Shown in pieces: positions 1 through 6,638 of a stretch of 50,757 nucleotides of DNA. Each line of letters opens with the position of its first letter. Positions within the stretch are counted from its first letter, which is position 1. Both the position numbers and the translations under genes were made by a program. Origin of the DNA: CAZYYO01 sp964650965 (lineage in GTDB: Bacteria > Bacillota > Clostridia > Lachnospirales > Lachnospiraceae); the NCBI GenBank assembly GCA_964650965.1, contig CAZYYO010000010.1, positions 1 to 50,757 of the forward strand, written 5' to 3'. Below the pieces are notes generated by a model. That model was not told the origin of the DNA and did not search any database. It saw only the letters and a list, made by a program, of their open reading frames with translations.

Positions 1-1540
1 GGGGACGGCTAACCATGTTCTCTGTGGATTCTTCCTCTTCCTTCAATAATTCTGCAATTACGTCAACCTTAACCTCCGGCTCACAGATACAGTTGAATTC
101 CAAAGCAATTTCCTCTGCTGTTTCATAATCCACATCCTGGTTTACGGTTACCATGGTGCCCTTTAAGAACAGCTTCTTAACGATGACAGATGGAACCACC
201 TTCATCTTATCAGCTAATTCCTTAATCGTAAGATGTTCTGGTAACGTAATGGTAAGAATTTCATCTGCAGCTCTCTCCGCTGGCTTTGGCTGAGGCGCTT
301 TGTTTTTCTTCTTGCCACCATTCTTCTCTAGATTAACGAATCTTTCTGCCTTCTTGCTTCCTAATGCATCATGCTCATTCTTACCATTGTTCTTACGTAC
401 ATTGGTACGATTCCGATTCTCATTCGTACGATTTTCGGTTGGCTTTGGTGCTTCGTTTCCAAACTTGCTGGAATTCGCTTCTCCCGGTCTGCCATTGGAT
501 GGACGACGGAAGTCACCACGATTATTGTTATTATATCCACCCTGGGTACGATTATCACCACCAGGTCTGTTTCCCTGATAATTATTGCGGTTTCCCTGTC
601 CCTGACCCTGTGGACGGTCATTACGGTTATAGCTGCGATTATTTCCGTTATTGTTACGATCTCCAGCTGGACGATTTCCTGCCGAACGGTCTCCTGCCGG
701 ACGAGCTCCTCCCTGCTGTGGACGATTGCCCTGTGGTCTGTCGCTTCTATTATTATTGTAAGGACGATTCTCACTGCGGCCGTTATTGGAATAGCTTCCC
801 TGTCCCTGAGGACGAGAGCTCTGCTGTGGTCTATCACTTTGTGGACGAGAGCTCTGCTGTGGTCTATCACCTTGTGGACGGGTGCTCTGCTGTGGTCTAT
901 CACTCTGCGTGGTTGGAGTACTTTCCACCCGATCCAAACGTTCTGCGTTCACTCTGTCACTGGGACGGCTTCCTACTGGCATATCTGCTGGACGAATGGG
1001 ACGGACTCTGTCGCTGGGGCGACTACCAACTGGCTTATCCATAGGACGGATGGGACGGACTCTGTCATTGCTACGGGTATTATTATTGCCTGGGCGATTC
1101 CCCTGTGGTCTCCGGTCACCGTTATTACGGTTTCTGTCATCTCCAGGTCTTCTTGTCTGCTTACTGTACTGTGCATTAAATACGGCAGTAATGCTGGACT
1201 TCTTCTTAGGGCGATGCTCCTTGCCTGCTTCCCGCTCTGATTTGTTTGCAGCTTCTGCTTTTGGAGCTGCTGTCTTAGGAGCGTCTGCTTTGGCAGCCTC
1301 TGCCTTAGGTGCTTCTGTCTTAGGAGCTTCTGCCTTAGGAGCTGCTGGCTTCACTACTGTAGACTTTGCTTGTGCACCTTGAGATGACTTACCATATTTC
1401 TTTTGAATCATCCCGATTTCCTTGTCTTCAATATTACTCTGGCTTTTTACTTCGATTCCCTGTTCTCCCAAAAAACCAATAATATCCTTGGACTGTATCT
1501 CTAATTGTTTTGCTAATTCATATACTCTGATTTTTGCCAT
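1..1540 (-). CDS. infB: Translation initiation factor IF-2, N-terminal part (cut by window edge)
   Basis: IF-2 is the GTPase that delivers initiator tRNA to the ribosome. The minus frame starting with ATG at 1538-1540 stays open to the left edge, giving about 513 residues. I read a first IF2_N domain (residues 1-50, beginning MAKIRVYELAKQL), then an Ala-Pro-Lys stretch (about 64-100). A very long Arg/Pro/Gln/Asn/Gly-rich disordered linker follows to about 415. A second IF2_N domain (LTITLPEHLTIKELADKM, about 427-500) comes last. The frame ends at ENMVSRP, which normally sits just before the VTVMGHVDHGKT G1 motif, so the catalytic half is outside the window. It is the last visible gene of the rimP-nusA-ylxR-ylxQ-infB operon. 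Long plus-strand and other-frame ORFs over the linker are shadows of its repetitive codons. Confidence 0.96.
   Translation of the reverse strand, partial: MAKIRVYELAKQLEIQSKDIIGFLGEQGIEVKSQSNIEDKEIGMIQKKYGKSSQGAQAKSTVVKPAAPKAEAPKTEAPKAEAAKADAPKTAAPKAEAANKSEREAGKEHRPKKKSSITAVFNAQYSKQTRRPGDDRNRNNGDRRPQGNRPGNNNTRSNDRVRPIRPMDKPVGSRPSDRVRPIRPADMPVGSRPSDRVNAERLDRVESTPTTQSDRPQQSTRPQGDRPQQSSRPQSDRPQQSSRPQGQGSYSNNGRSENRPYNNNRSDRPQGNRPQQGGARPAGDRSAGNRPAGDRNNNGNNRSYNRNDRPQGQGQGNRNNYQGNRPGGDNRTQGGYNNNNRGDFRRPSNGRPGEANSSKFGNEAPKPTENRTNENRNRTNVRKNNGKNEHDALGSKKAERFVNLEKNGGKKKNKAPQPKPAERAADEILTITLPEHLTIKELADKMKVVPSVIVKKLFLKGTMVTVNQDVDYETAEEIALEFNCICEPEVKVDVIAELLKEEEESTENMVSRP
811..907 (-). repeat. 33-bp tandem repeat coding DRPQQS(S/T)RPQ(G/S) in the IF-2 linker
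   Basis: Three near-identical 33-bp units begin at 811, 844 and 877 and differ by only a few bases. The period is 11 codons, so the repeat stays in the infB frame. Each unit encodes DRPQQS, S or T, then RPQ followed by G or S. Similar but more diverged DRPQGN units continue on both sides. Confidence 0.9.
959..1066 (-). repeat. 54-bp direct repeat (two copies) coding DRVRPIRP..PVGSRPS in the IF-2 linker
   Basis: Two 18-codon units (1013-1066 and 959-1012) each encode DRVRPIRP, a variable MDK or ADM triplet, and PVGSRPS. A third DRV begins at 958 and then diverges. The repeat is in frame with infB and looks like recent internal duplication. Confidence 0.85.
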
Positions 1541-1555
1541 ATTCCATCCTCCATC

Positions 1556-1873
1556 TTATATCTGCTGCATTGCCAATAATTTCTTCTCTACTGCTTTTGC
1601 CAGGTTCTCATCACACACTGCAAGACTTGCACGATATTCTTTGCCAATGGCATGACCTAACATTTCCTTCGTTCCATATATATACAGCTTTACCTGATAA
1701 TACTCGCACATGTTTCGAAACATCTTCTTGGTGTTATCCGAAGCATCCTCAGCAACGATTACCAGAAAAGCCCCATAACTCTTTACGGCCTTTTCAGTAG
1801 AAAATTCTCCGCTTGCAACATTTCTACCACGAGCTGCCAAACCTAACATGGACATTACTTGATCTCTTACCAA
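1556..1873 (-). CDS. ylxQ: L7Ae/L30e-family RNA-binding protein YlxQ
   Basis: This 105-aa protein matches the YlxQ/RplGA-like L7Ae family of small kink-turn RNA-binding proteins, which is regularly found between ylxR and infB. Family features visible are GLAARGRNVASGE near the N-terminus, a central hydrophobic strand (AFLVIVAEDASDNT) and a C-terminal helix. The chosen start is TTG at 1871-1873, two bases downstream of the ylxR stop, with an AGAGGAG sequence about ten bases upstream. An in-frame ATG six codons later (1853-1855) is the alternative. The precise role of bacterial YlxQ is not settled. Placement in the translation/transcription-factor operon suggests an rRNA- or ribosome-related job. 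Confidence 0.9.
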   Translation of the reverse strand: MVRDQVMSMLGLAARGRNVASGEFSTEKAVKSYGAFLVIVAEDASDNTKKMFRNMCEYYQVKLYIYGTKEMLGHAIGKEYRASLAVCDENLAKAVEKKLLAMQQI

Positions 1874-1874
1874 A

Positions 1875-2147
1875 CTACGTCATCTCCTCTTCTAAAGAAG
1901 CATATATTTCCTCTGGAAGCTGTTTCTTCAAAGAACGCTCCAGACCCTTATTCTTCTTTGCCATTTGAAGGCACTGAGGATTCTTGCAAATATATGCACC
2001 ACGTCCGTTTGCACGCCCTGTTGGATCCACAATAATTTCATCCTCATTGGTTCTTATGATTCTTACTAATTCCTGCTTGGATTTCATTTCCTGACATCCA
2101 ACACATTTTCTCATTGGGATTTTCTTATTGTTCGTCTTGATTGTCAT
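1875..2147 (-). CDS. ylxR: YlxR family nucleic-acid-binding protein (DUF448)
   Basis: This protein of about 90 residues carries the family signatures RKCVGCQEMK near the N-terminus and GRANGRGAYIC in the middle. In Bacillus the homologue (also called RnpM) binds and modulates RNase P; I infer the same here from family membership only. The ATG at 2145-2147 overlaps the 3' end of nusA by 23 bases. A GTG directly before it (2148-2150) is possible but sits too close to the GAAGG sequence. A start at the ATG of MRKCVGCQ would remove the basic N-terminal residues usual in the family. It is the third gene of the nusA operon. Confidence 0.92.
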   Translation of the reverse strand: MTIKTNNKKIPMRKCVGCQEMKSKQELVRIIRTNEDEIIVDPTGRANGRGAYICKNPQCLQMAKKNKGLERSLKKQLPEEIYASLEEEMT

Positions 2148-3294
2148 CACCTTCTATTATTTCATCAGAGTATTCTTCTGTATCTTCGTAGTAATCTTCA
2201 TCCTCATAATACTCATCATCATCATACTCGTTCTCATAATCCAGGAAATCACCGGATTCTCTTGCCTGGGTCTCACTCTTAATATCAATCTTGTATCCGG
2301 TAAGTCTAGCTGCCAATCTGGCATTCTGTCCTTCTTTTCCAATTGCCAGAGATAACTGATAATCAGGAACTACTACCTTAGCTGTCTTCTCGTCTGCATC
2401 TGCAATAACGGAAATAACCTTGGCAGGACTTAATGCATGCTCGATTAACATTGCCGGATTCTCATTCCAATTGATAATATCGATTTTCTCTCCACGCAGT
2501 TCTGATACAATGGCATTCACACGAGCTCCATTCATACCAACACATGCTCCAACTGGATCTACATCCTCATCATTGGACCATACTGCAATCTTGGTACGGC
2601 TTCCAGCTTCTCTTGCAATGCTCTTGATTTCTACGATACCATCTCTTACTTCTGCAACCTCTGCTTCAAACAGACGCTTTACCAGCTCCGGATGGGTTCT
2701 GGATACCAGAATCTTTGGTCCCTTTGGTGTATTCTTCACTTCCAGGATATATACCTTGATTCGCTCGGTAGGCTTAAATACTTCCCCTCGAACCTGCTCA
2801 TTCTCTGTTAAGAAGGCATCTGCTTTTCCCAGGTTGATGCTGATATTCTTACCAACATAACGCTGAACAATACCGGTAACCACATCATGCTCCATGGTGA
2901 AATATTCATCATAGATCATTCTTCGCTCTTCTTCTCTAATCTTCTGTAAAATAACGTTCTTGGCACTCATAGTTGCAATACGACCAAATTCCTTGGACTG
3001 TACCTCTACATTTACCACATCTCCCAGGTTAAAGGTATCATCAATAGCTCTTGCCTCTGGAAGTGAAATCTGCTCTACCGGATCCTCTACCGTATCTACA
3101 ACTGTCTTAGCAGCCAGCACATGATACTCACAGGTATCTTTGTCAATAACTACTTTCATATTATCTGCCTTACCAAAATGGTTCTTGCAGGCAATGAGAA
3201 GAGAATTCTCAATTGCTTCTAATAAGGTATCCTTGCTGATATTTTTTTCCGCCTCTAATACATTTAACGCTTCTAATAACTCATTGTTCTTCAT
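2125..3294 (-). CDS. nusA: Transcription termination/antitermination factor NusA
   Basis: This 389-residue NusA binds RNA polymerase and nascent RNA to control pausing, termination and antitermination. I see the N-terminal polymerase-binding domain (1-125), an S1 domain (about 135-200, GIVQRYVGKNISINLG), KH1 with GACVGMNGARV and KH2 with LAIGKEGQNARLAARLTG. The E. coli-type acidic repeats are absent, as usual in Firmicutes. Instead the last 40 or so residues form an unusual Asp/Glu/Tyr-rich tail with many DDDEYYED-like runs. The start ATG (3292-3294) has GGAGG about ten bases upstream. It lies 37 bases after rimP and overlaps ylxR. Confidence 0.97.
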   Translation of the reverse strand: MKNNELLEALNVLEAEKNISKDTLLEAIENSLLIACKNHFGKADNMKVVIDKDTCEYHVLAAKTVVDTVEDPVEQISLPEARAIDDTFNLGDVVNVEVQSKEFGRIATMSAKNVILQKIREEERRMIYDEYFTMEHDVVTGIVQRYVGKNISINLGKADAFLTENEQVRGEVFKPTERIKVYILEVKNTPKGPKILVSRTHPELVKRLFEAEVAEVRDGIVEIKSIAREAGSRTKIAVWSNDEDVDPVGACVGMNGARVNAIVSELRGEKIDIINWNENPAMLIEHALSPAKVISVIADADEKTAKVVVPDYQLSLAIGKEGQNARLAARLTGYKIDIKSETQARESGDFLDYENEYDDDEYYEDEDYYEDTEEYSDEIIEGDDNQDEQ

Positions 3295-3331
3295 GTTTTG
3301 TTATCCTCCTACTTATTCTTGTTATTGTAAG

Positions 3332-3799
3332 CTAAAAATCCAGTGCCAGTCGAATCAATGCAATATCTGATTTCTCAAATATCATTTCCTGGTCTTCCTC
3401 TGTTACGATAGTTACTGTATTCTTGTCAAAAGCAGTTAGAGTTCCTGTGAACTCCTTTTGCTTATTTATTGCCCGATAGGTTCGAATCTCAACTTCCTTA
3501 CCTGTACTGCGAATGTAATCCTTCTCCTTCTTTAATGGTCTTCCAAGACCTGGAGAACTCACCTCAAAGGTATAGGAATCAGAAATATAATCCTCTGCAT
3601 CTAAGATTTCATTCATTTCCCGACTAACTTCCACGCAATCATTAATGGTGATTCCACCTGGCTTATCAATGTAAGCTCTTAGGAAATAGTTACCGCCTTC
3701 CTTAACATACTCCACATCTACCAGTTCAAACTGACGCTTCTCTAGTAGTGGTAACAGAAGCTCTTCTGTTTTTGATTCATAGATTTCTTTCTGTGACAT
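3332..3799 (-). CDS. rimP: Ribosome maturation factor RimP
   Basis: RimP assists 30S subunit maturation. The 155-aa product has the family layout: an N-terminal alpha/beta domain (FELVDVEYVKEGGNYFLRAY, DCVEVSREM) with the hallmark VSSPGLGRPL around residues 85-95, and a C-terminal Sm-like beta barrel. I chose the ATG at 3797-3799 because AAGGTG lies six bases upstream. A GTG at 3806-3808 would extend it by three residues but overlaps that ribosome binding site. It is the promoter-proximal gene of rimP-nusA-ylxR-ylxQ-infB, preceded by a hairpin leader. Confidence 0.95.
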   Translation of the reverse strand: MSQKEIYESKTEELLLPLLEKRQFELVDVEYVKEGGNYFLRAYIDKPGGITINDCVEVSREMNEILDAEDYISDSYTFEVSSPGLGRPLKKEKDYIRSTGKEVEIRTYRAINKQKEFTGTLTAFDKNTVTIVTEEDQEMIFEKSDIALIRLALDF

Positions 3800-3824
3800 G
3801 CACTTCACCTTTCCTCACAAAGAA

Positions 3825-3852
3825 TTGAGAGTGGACTTTCGCCCACTCTCAA
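3825..3852 (-). promoter_or_regulatory. 5'-UTR hairpin of the rimP-nusA operon
   Basis: A perfect 10-bp inverted repeat (TTGAGAGTGG / CCACTCTCAA) with an 8-nt loop lies between the operon promoter and the rimP ribosome binding site. On the minus strand it is followed only by TTCTTTG, so it is at best a weak terminator. A leader control element or mRNA stabiliser is an equally good reading. Confidence 0.7.
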
Positions 3853-3875
3853 GTAATCATCTCATATCTTGTTAT

Positions 3876-3904
3876 AGAGTAACACATCTGCACAATAAAA
3901 GCAA
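3876..3904 (-). promoter_or_regulatory. Promoter of the rimP-nusA-infB operon
   Basis: The -35 TTGCTT (3899-3904) and -10 TACTCT (3876-3881) are 17 bp apart, with a TGn extended -10. Transcription would start near 3869 and enter the hairpin leader. The promoter sits directly after the tRNA-Glu terminator. Confidence 0.7.
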
Positions 3905-3910
3905 GACATT

Positions 3911-3942
3911 AAAAAAGTACTGAAAACAAGTTCCAATACTTT
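3911..3942 (-). terminator. Rho-independent terminator after tRNA-Glu
   Basis: A 9-bp stem with one G-U pair (arms 3934-3942 and 3914-3922) and an 11-nt loop is followed on the minus strand by a run of Ts (3911-3916). It lies 29 bases downstream of the tRNA, making the tRNA a separate transcription unit. Confidence 0.7.
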
Positions 3943-3970
3943 CCGGGTTGGGCTGTTGTTAAACAGTCAA

Positions 3971-4042
3971 CAGTTCGTAGGGGAATCGAACCCCTGATTC
4001 CGCCGTGAGAGGGCGGCGTCTTAACCGCTTGACCAACGAACC
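3971..4042 (-). tRNA. tRNA-Glu (anticodon CUC)
   Basis: A 72-nt cloverleaf can be drawn by hand. It has acceptor GGTTCGT/ACGAACT, D arm GTC...GAC and anticodon stem CCGCC/GGCGG. The loop is CTCTCAC, giving anticodon CUC, which reads GAG (Glu). The T arm is AGGGG-TTCGATT-CCCCT. The first acceptor pair is G1-U72 rather than G-C, and the discriminator base is G. No CCA is encoded. It has its own promoter and terminator and lies between galE and rimP. Confidence 0.96.
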
Positions 4043-4048
4043 ATATAT

Positions 4049-4074
4049 CTTGTTGCCGTCACCGCGACAACAAG
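4049..4074 (-). other. Hairpin in the 5' leader of pre-tRNA-Glu
   Basis: A 10-bp stem with one G-U pair and a hexaloop ends six bases before the first base of mature tRNA-Glu. It would lie in the 5' precursor leader removed by RNase P. Confidence 0.6.
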
Positions 4075-4077
4075 ACA

Positions 4078-4106
4078 ATATTATACTATATCCATTAAAG
4101 TGTCAA
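4078..4106 (-). promoter_or_regulatory. Promoter of tRNA-Glu
   Basis: A consensus -35 TTGACA (4101-4106) is followed by overlapping -10 choices: TAATAT (4078-4083, 17-bp spacing) or TATAAT (4080-4085, 15-bp spacing). It lies about 40 bases before the tRNA. Confidence 0.8.
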
Positions 4107-4136
4107 GCACTTTTTTGAATTTTTATTTTTTTCTTT

Positions 4137-5153
4137 TTAATCCTCATATCCATTTGGATTATTCTTCTGCCATCTCCAGGAATCAGCGCACATTTCCTTA
4201 ATTCCGTATTTTGCTTCCCAGCCTAATTCCCGCTTAGCTTTGGATGCATCGGAATAGCAGGTAGCAATATCGCCAGCTCTTCTTGGCTTAATAACATAAG
4301 GAATTTTAACTCCCGTTGCTTCTTCAAAGTTTTTCACAATATCTAACACGCTGTAGCCTACCCCTGTTCCCAGATTGTAGATGCACAGTCCTGCCTTCTC
4401 TTCAATCTTCTTTAACGCCTTCACATGACCTACTGCTAAGTCTACTACATGAATATAATCCCGAACTCCGGTACCATCCGGTGTGTCATAGTCATTTCCA
4501 AAGACGCCTAATTCCTTTAGCTTGCCAACTGCCACCTGGGTAATATATGGCATAAGGTTATTAGGAATTCCATTAGGATTTTCTCCCATAATACCGCTTT
4601 CGTGAGCTCCAATGGGGTTAAAGTAACGAAGAAGAATTACGTTCCACTCCGGGTCTGCCTTCTGCATATCCGTAAGAATCTGCTCTAGCATAGACTTAGT
4701 CCATCCATAAGGATTGGTGCAGGTTCCCTTGGGGCATTCTTCCGTAATAGGAATCATTGCCGGGTCACCATATACGGTAGCGGAGGATGAGAAGATAATA
4801 TTCTTACATCCGTTCTGTCGCATAACATCCACCAGTGTCAAGGTTCCTGCAATATTATTCTCATAGTATTCCCAAGGCTTAGCAACAGATTCCCCAACTG
4901 CCTTAAGTCCTGCGAAATGAATACATCCGTCAATCTTTTCCTTTGCAAATAATTGATTTAATGCTTCCCGGTCTAAGATATCTCCCTTGTAAAAGGTAAC
5001 CTCTTTCCCTGTAAGCTGCTTTACTCTTTCTAATGATTTCTCACTGGAATTAGATAAATTATCATATACAACCACTTCATATCCAGCCTGTAATAACTCC
5101 ACGCAGGTATGACTTCCAATATAACCTGCTCCGCCTGTTACTAAAATTGCCAT
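4137..5153 (-). CDS. galE: UDP-glucose 4-epimerase
   Basis: GalE interconverts UDP-glucose and UDP-galactose with bound NAD in the cytoplasm, feeding the Leloir pathway and envelope polysaccharides. The 338-aa product is full length for this short-chain dehydrogenase family. The NAD-binding GGAGYIGSHT is at residues 7-16, the catalytic Ser region is FSSSATVYG, and the Tyr-x3-Lys pair is in NPYGWTKSM. The ATG at 5151-5153 has AGAGGA eight bases upstream. An in-frame TTG-type extension of ten residues would include that site and is rejected. It is apparently monocistronic, between the rplT operon and tRNA-Glu. Confidence 0.97.
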   Translation of the reverse strand: MAILVTGGAGYIGSHTCVELLQAGYEVVVYDNLSNSSEKSLERVKQLTGKEVTFYKGDILDREALNQLFAKEKIDGCIHFAGLKAVGESVAKPWEYYENNIAGTLTLVDVMRQNGCKNIIFSSSATVYGDPAMIPITEECPKGTCTNPYGWTKSMLEQILTDMQKADPEWNVILLRYFNPIGAHESGIMGENPNGIPNNLMPYITQVAVGKLKELGVFGNDYDTPDGTGVRDYIHVVDLAVGHVKALKKIEEKAGLCIYNLGTGVGYSVLDIVKNFEEATGVKIPYVIKPRRAGDIATCYSDASKAKRELGWEAKYGIKEMCADSWRWQKNNPNGYED

Positions 5154-5190
5154 TTGTAAGTCCTCTCTTTCTCCTGATATCATCTTGTAA

Positions 5191-5219
5191 ATCTTATCAC
5201 TTTAATTGGAAAATGTATA
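5191..5219 (-). promoter_or_regulatory. Probable galE promoter
   Basis: A weak -35 TATACA (5214-5219) and an extended -10 TGATAAGAT (hexamer 5191-5196) are 17 bp apart, about 40 bases upstream of the galE start codon. Confidence 0.5.
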
Positions 5220-5230
5220 GTTAAAATATA

Positions 5231-5262
5231 GTAAAAACCCCTCAGGAAAAATTCCTGAGGGG
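5231..5262 (-). terminator. Terminator of infC-rpmI-rplT
   Basis: An 11-bp perfect stem (arms 5252-5262 and 5238-5248, CCCCTCAGGAA) with a 3-nt loop is followed on the minus strand by TTTTT. It begins eight bases after the rplT stop codon. Confidence 0.9.
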
Positions 5263-5269
5263 ATAGGAT

Positions 5270-5626
5270 TTATGCTACTTTTGTTTTTGCAAGTTCTACT
5301 AATTCTGCAAATCCAGCTGCATCATTCACTGCAAGCTCTGCTAACATCTTACGATTCATTTCTACGCCTGCTAATTTTAAGCCATACATAAATTTGCTGT
5401 AAGATAATCCATTGATTCTTGCTGCAGCGTTGATACGAGCAATCCATAACTGTCTGAACTGTCTCTTTCTCTGCTTTCTACCTGCATAAGAACTGGTTAA
5501 AGCTCTCATTACAGACTGTTTTGCTACTCTGTACTGTTTAGATCTGGCACCTCTGTAGCCCTTTGCCATCTTTAAAACTCTATTATGTTTTTTTCTAGCG
5601 TTCATTCCGCCTTTAATTCTTGCCAT
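5270..5626 (-). CDS. rplT: 50S ribosomal protein L20
   Basis: L20 binds 23S rRNA early in large-subunit assembly. In Firmicutes it also represses its own operon by binding the infC leader. The 118-aa product starts MARIKGGMNARKKH and contains the family segments AKGYRGARSKQYRVAKQ and RQLWIARINAAAR, at the usual length. It is the last gene of infC-rpmI-rplT, 28 bases after rpmI, and is followed directly by a strong terminator. Confidence 0.98.
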   Translation of the reverse strand: MARIKGGMNARKKHNRVLKMAKGYRGARSKQYRVAKQSVMRALTSSYAGRKQRKRQFRQLWIARINAAARINGLSYSKFMYGLKLAGVEMNRKMLAELAVNDAAGFAELVELAKTKVA

Positions 5627-5654
5627 TGTGTTTCTCCTCCTTAACTAATAAATC

Positions 5655-5852
5655 TTACAAATAAGGTAATACCTTCTTCATATTCTTAACATTTGTTGCA
5701 TCTGTCATTGCTGCGTGTCTAAGATTTCTCTTTCTCTTAGTAGATTTCTTAGTTAAGATATGGCTTTTATAAGCTTTGTTTCTTTTTAATTTTCCTGTTC
5801 CTGTTTTGGTAAAGCGCTTTGCAGCTGCTCTGTTTGTTTTGATCTTTGGCAT
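5655..5852 (-). CDS. rpmI: 50S ribosomal protein L35
   Basis: This 65-aa, very basic protein is a standard L35. It begins MPKIKTNRAAAKRFTKTGTG and contains the conserved KRNLRH segment. It lies 19 bases after infC and 28 before rplT, so the three genes are one operon under the L20-type leader. Confidence 0.98.
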   Translation of the reverse strand: MPKIKTNRAAAKRFTKTGTGKLKRNKAYKSHILTKKSTKRKRNLRHAAMTDATNVKNMKKVLPYL

Positions 5853-5871
5853 GTCATTTTCCTCCTGATTA

Positions 5872-6378
5872 TTATTTCTTCTCTGTCAGCACCATGCTGA
5901 TACTTCTGCCTTCTTGCTTTGGTGCCTTCTCCACTACTGCAATGTCCTCAAGCTGAGCAGCAAAATCAACTAGGATATGTCTGCTTGCTTGCATATGAGC
6001 CATCTCTCGTCCCCGGAATCGTAAGGTAATCTTAACCTTATTTCCCTTGGAGATGAACTTTCTAGCAGCATTCATCTTGGTGTTCAAATCGTTAGCTTCG
6101 ATATTTGGGGAAAGGCGTACTTCCTTAACCTCAACCGTCTTCTGCTTTTTCTTTGCTTCTTTTTCCTTGCGGGCAAGCTCGTAACGGCATTTACCATAAT
6201 CGATAATCTTGCACACTGGCGGTTTTGCATTTGGAGCAATCTTAACTAAGTCAAGCTCTGCTTCTTCTGCTAATTTCAATGCCTCTCTTGCTGATACGAT
6301 GCCCAGCTGTTCTCCATTTGAGCCAATAAGACGTACTTCCCGGTCTCTGATTTGCTCATTAATCATTAATTTGCTAAT
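5872..6378 (-). CDS. infC: Translation initiation factor IF-3, AUU start
   Basis: IF-3 keeps 30S subunits free and checks start-codon pairing. I place the start at ATT (6376-6378): GGAGG lies nine bases upstream and the resulting 168-aa protein begins with the canonical (M)SKLMINEQIRDREVRLIG. No ATG fits. An upstream TTG at 6435 would translate through the attenuator hairpin and the Shine-Dalgarno sequence, and the internal ATG at 6364-6366 is 21 bases from the ribosome binding site. Start at AUU is the known autoregulatory device of infC, because IF-3 discriminates against it. N- and C-terminal IF-3 domains are complete (KITLRFRGREMAH). It is first in infC-rpmI-rplT. Confidence 0.93.
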   Translation of the reverse strand: MSKLMINEQIRDREVRLIGSNGEQLGIVSAREALKLAEEAELDLVKIAPNAKPPVCKIIDYGKCRYELARKEKEAKKKQKTVEVKEVRLSPNIEANDLNTKMNAARKFISKGNKVKITLRFRGREMAHMQASRHILVDFAAQLEDIAVVEKAPKQEGRSISMVLTEKK

Positions 6379-6525
6379 GGTTTTGCACCTCCAATAAAAT
6401 AAAAAAATGTGGATAGACAGACTATCCACAATCAAATCATAACAAATCTCTTTGTTTGAAATATTAACACTAAGTCGCTTATTTACGCTTAGGTGAGAGT
6501 GGATACTCTACTTGGTTTTCACAAC
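6379..6525 (-). promoter_or_regulatory. L20-type autoregulatory leader of infC-rpmI-rplT
   Basis: The roughly 147-nt leader contains the attenuator above. An upstream segment (6499-6505) has the transcript sequence TATCCAC, identical to part of the terminator's 3' arm. It can therefore pair with the 5' arm and act as antiterminator. That segment also sits in a small AGAGT-ATCC-ACTCT hairpin. Firmicutes infC leaders of this kind are terminated when L20 binds (family knowledge); the L20 contact site was not modelled here. Confidence 0.8.
6401..6430 (-). terminator. Attenuator terminator in the infC leader
   Basis: A perfect 9-bp stem (TGTGGATAG / CTATCCACA, arms 6422-6430 and 6408-6416) with a 5-nt loop is followed on the minus strand by seven Ts (6401-6407). 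It sits upstream of the infC ribosome binding site, the arrangement of a conditional terminator. Confidence 0.9.
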
Positions 6526-6531
6526 GCTAAT

Positions 6532-6560
6532 AATTTAACACAAAACCGGGACGCTGTCAA
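6532..6560 (-). promoter_or_regulatory. Promoter of infC-rpmI-rplT
   Basis: A consensus -35 TTGACA (6555-6560), 17-bp spacer and -10 TAAATT (6532-6537) with a TGn extension are present. Transcription would begin near 6525. Confidence 0.85.
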
Positions 6561-6607
6561 CCGTTTTATGTTATTAAATTTGTCTTTTTTTGAAGCTTCC
6601 TCTTAGT

Positions 6608-6638
6608 AAGAAAATGGGTCCTAATACTTCAGGACCCA
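6608..6638 (-). terminator. Terminator of the pheA-ppx-ppk1 operon
   Basis: An 8-bp stem (TGGGTCCT / AGGACCCA, arms 6631-6638 and 6615-6622) is followed on the minus strand by TTTTCTT. The stop codon of the 94-aa ORF lies in its loop. Confidence 0.75.

Noticed and set aside
811..907. Short regular repeats resembling a CRISPR array.
   Set aside because: The units are directly tandem without spacers, are in frame, and encode a protein repeat in IF-2.
361..1382. Several long ORFs on both strands (for example 364-1044 plus, 371-1240 plus, 361-903 minus in another frame).
   Set aside because: They are shadows of the repetitive infB linker; the infB frame is continuous, has recognisable IF2_N domains on both sides and explains the region.
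4086..4120. Plus-strand terminator-like hairpin (AAAGTG-TCAAG-CACTTT followed by Ts).
   Set aside because: No plus-strand gene precedes it; the sequence is better explained as the -35 region of the tRNA-Glu promoter on the minus strand.
6379..6435. N-terminal extension of IF-3 from a TTG at 6435.
   Set aside because: It would translate through the attenuator hairpin and the GGAGG site and does not resemble IF-3; the AUU start fits.
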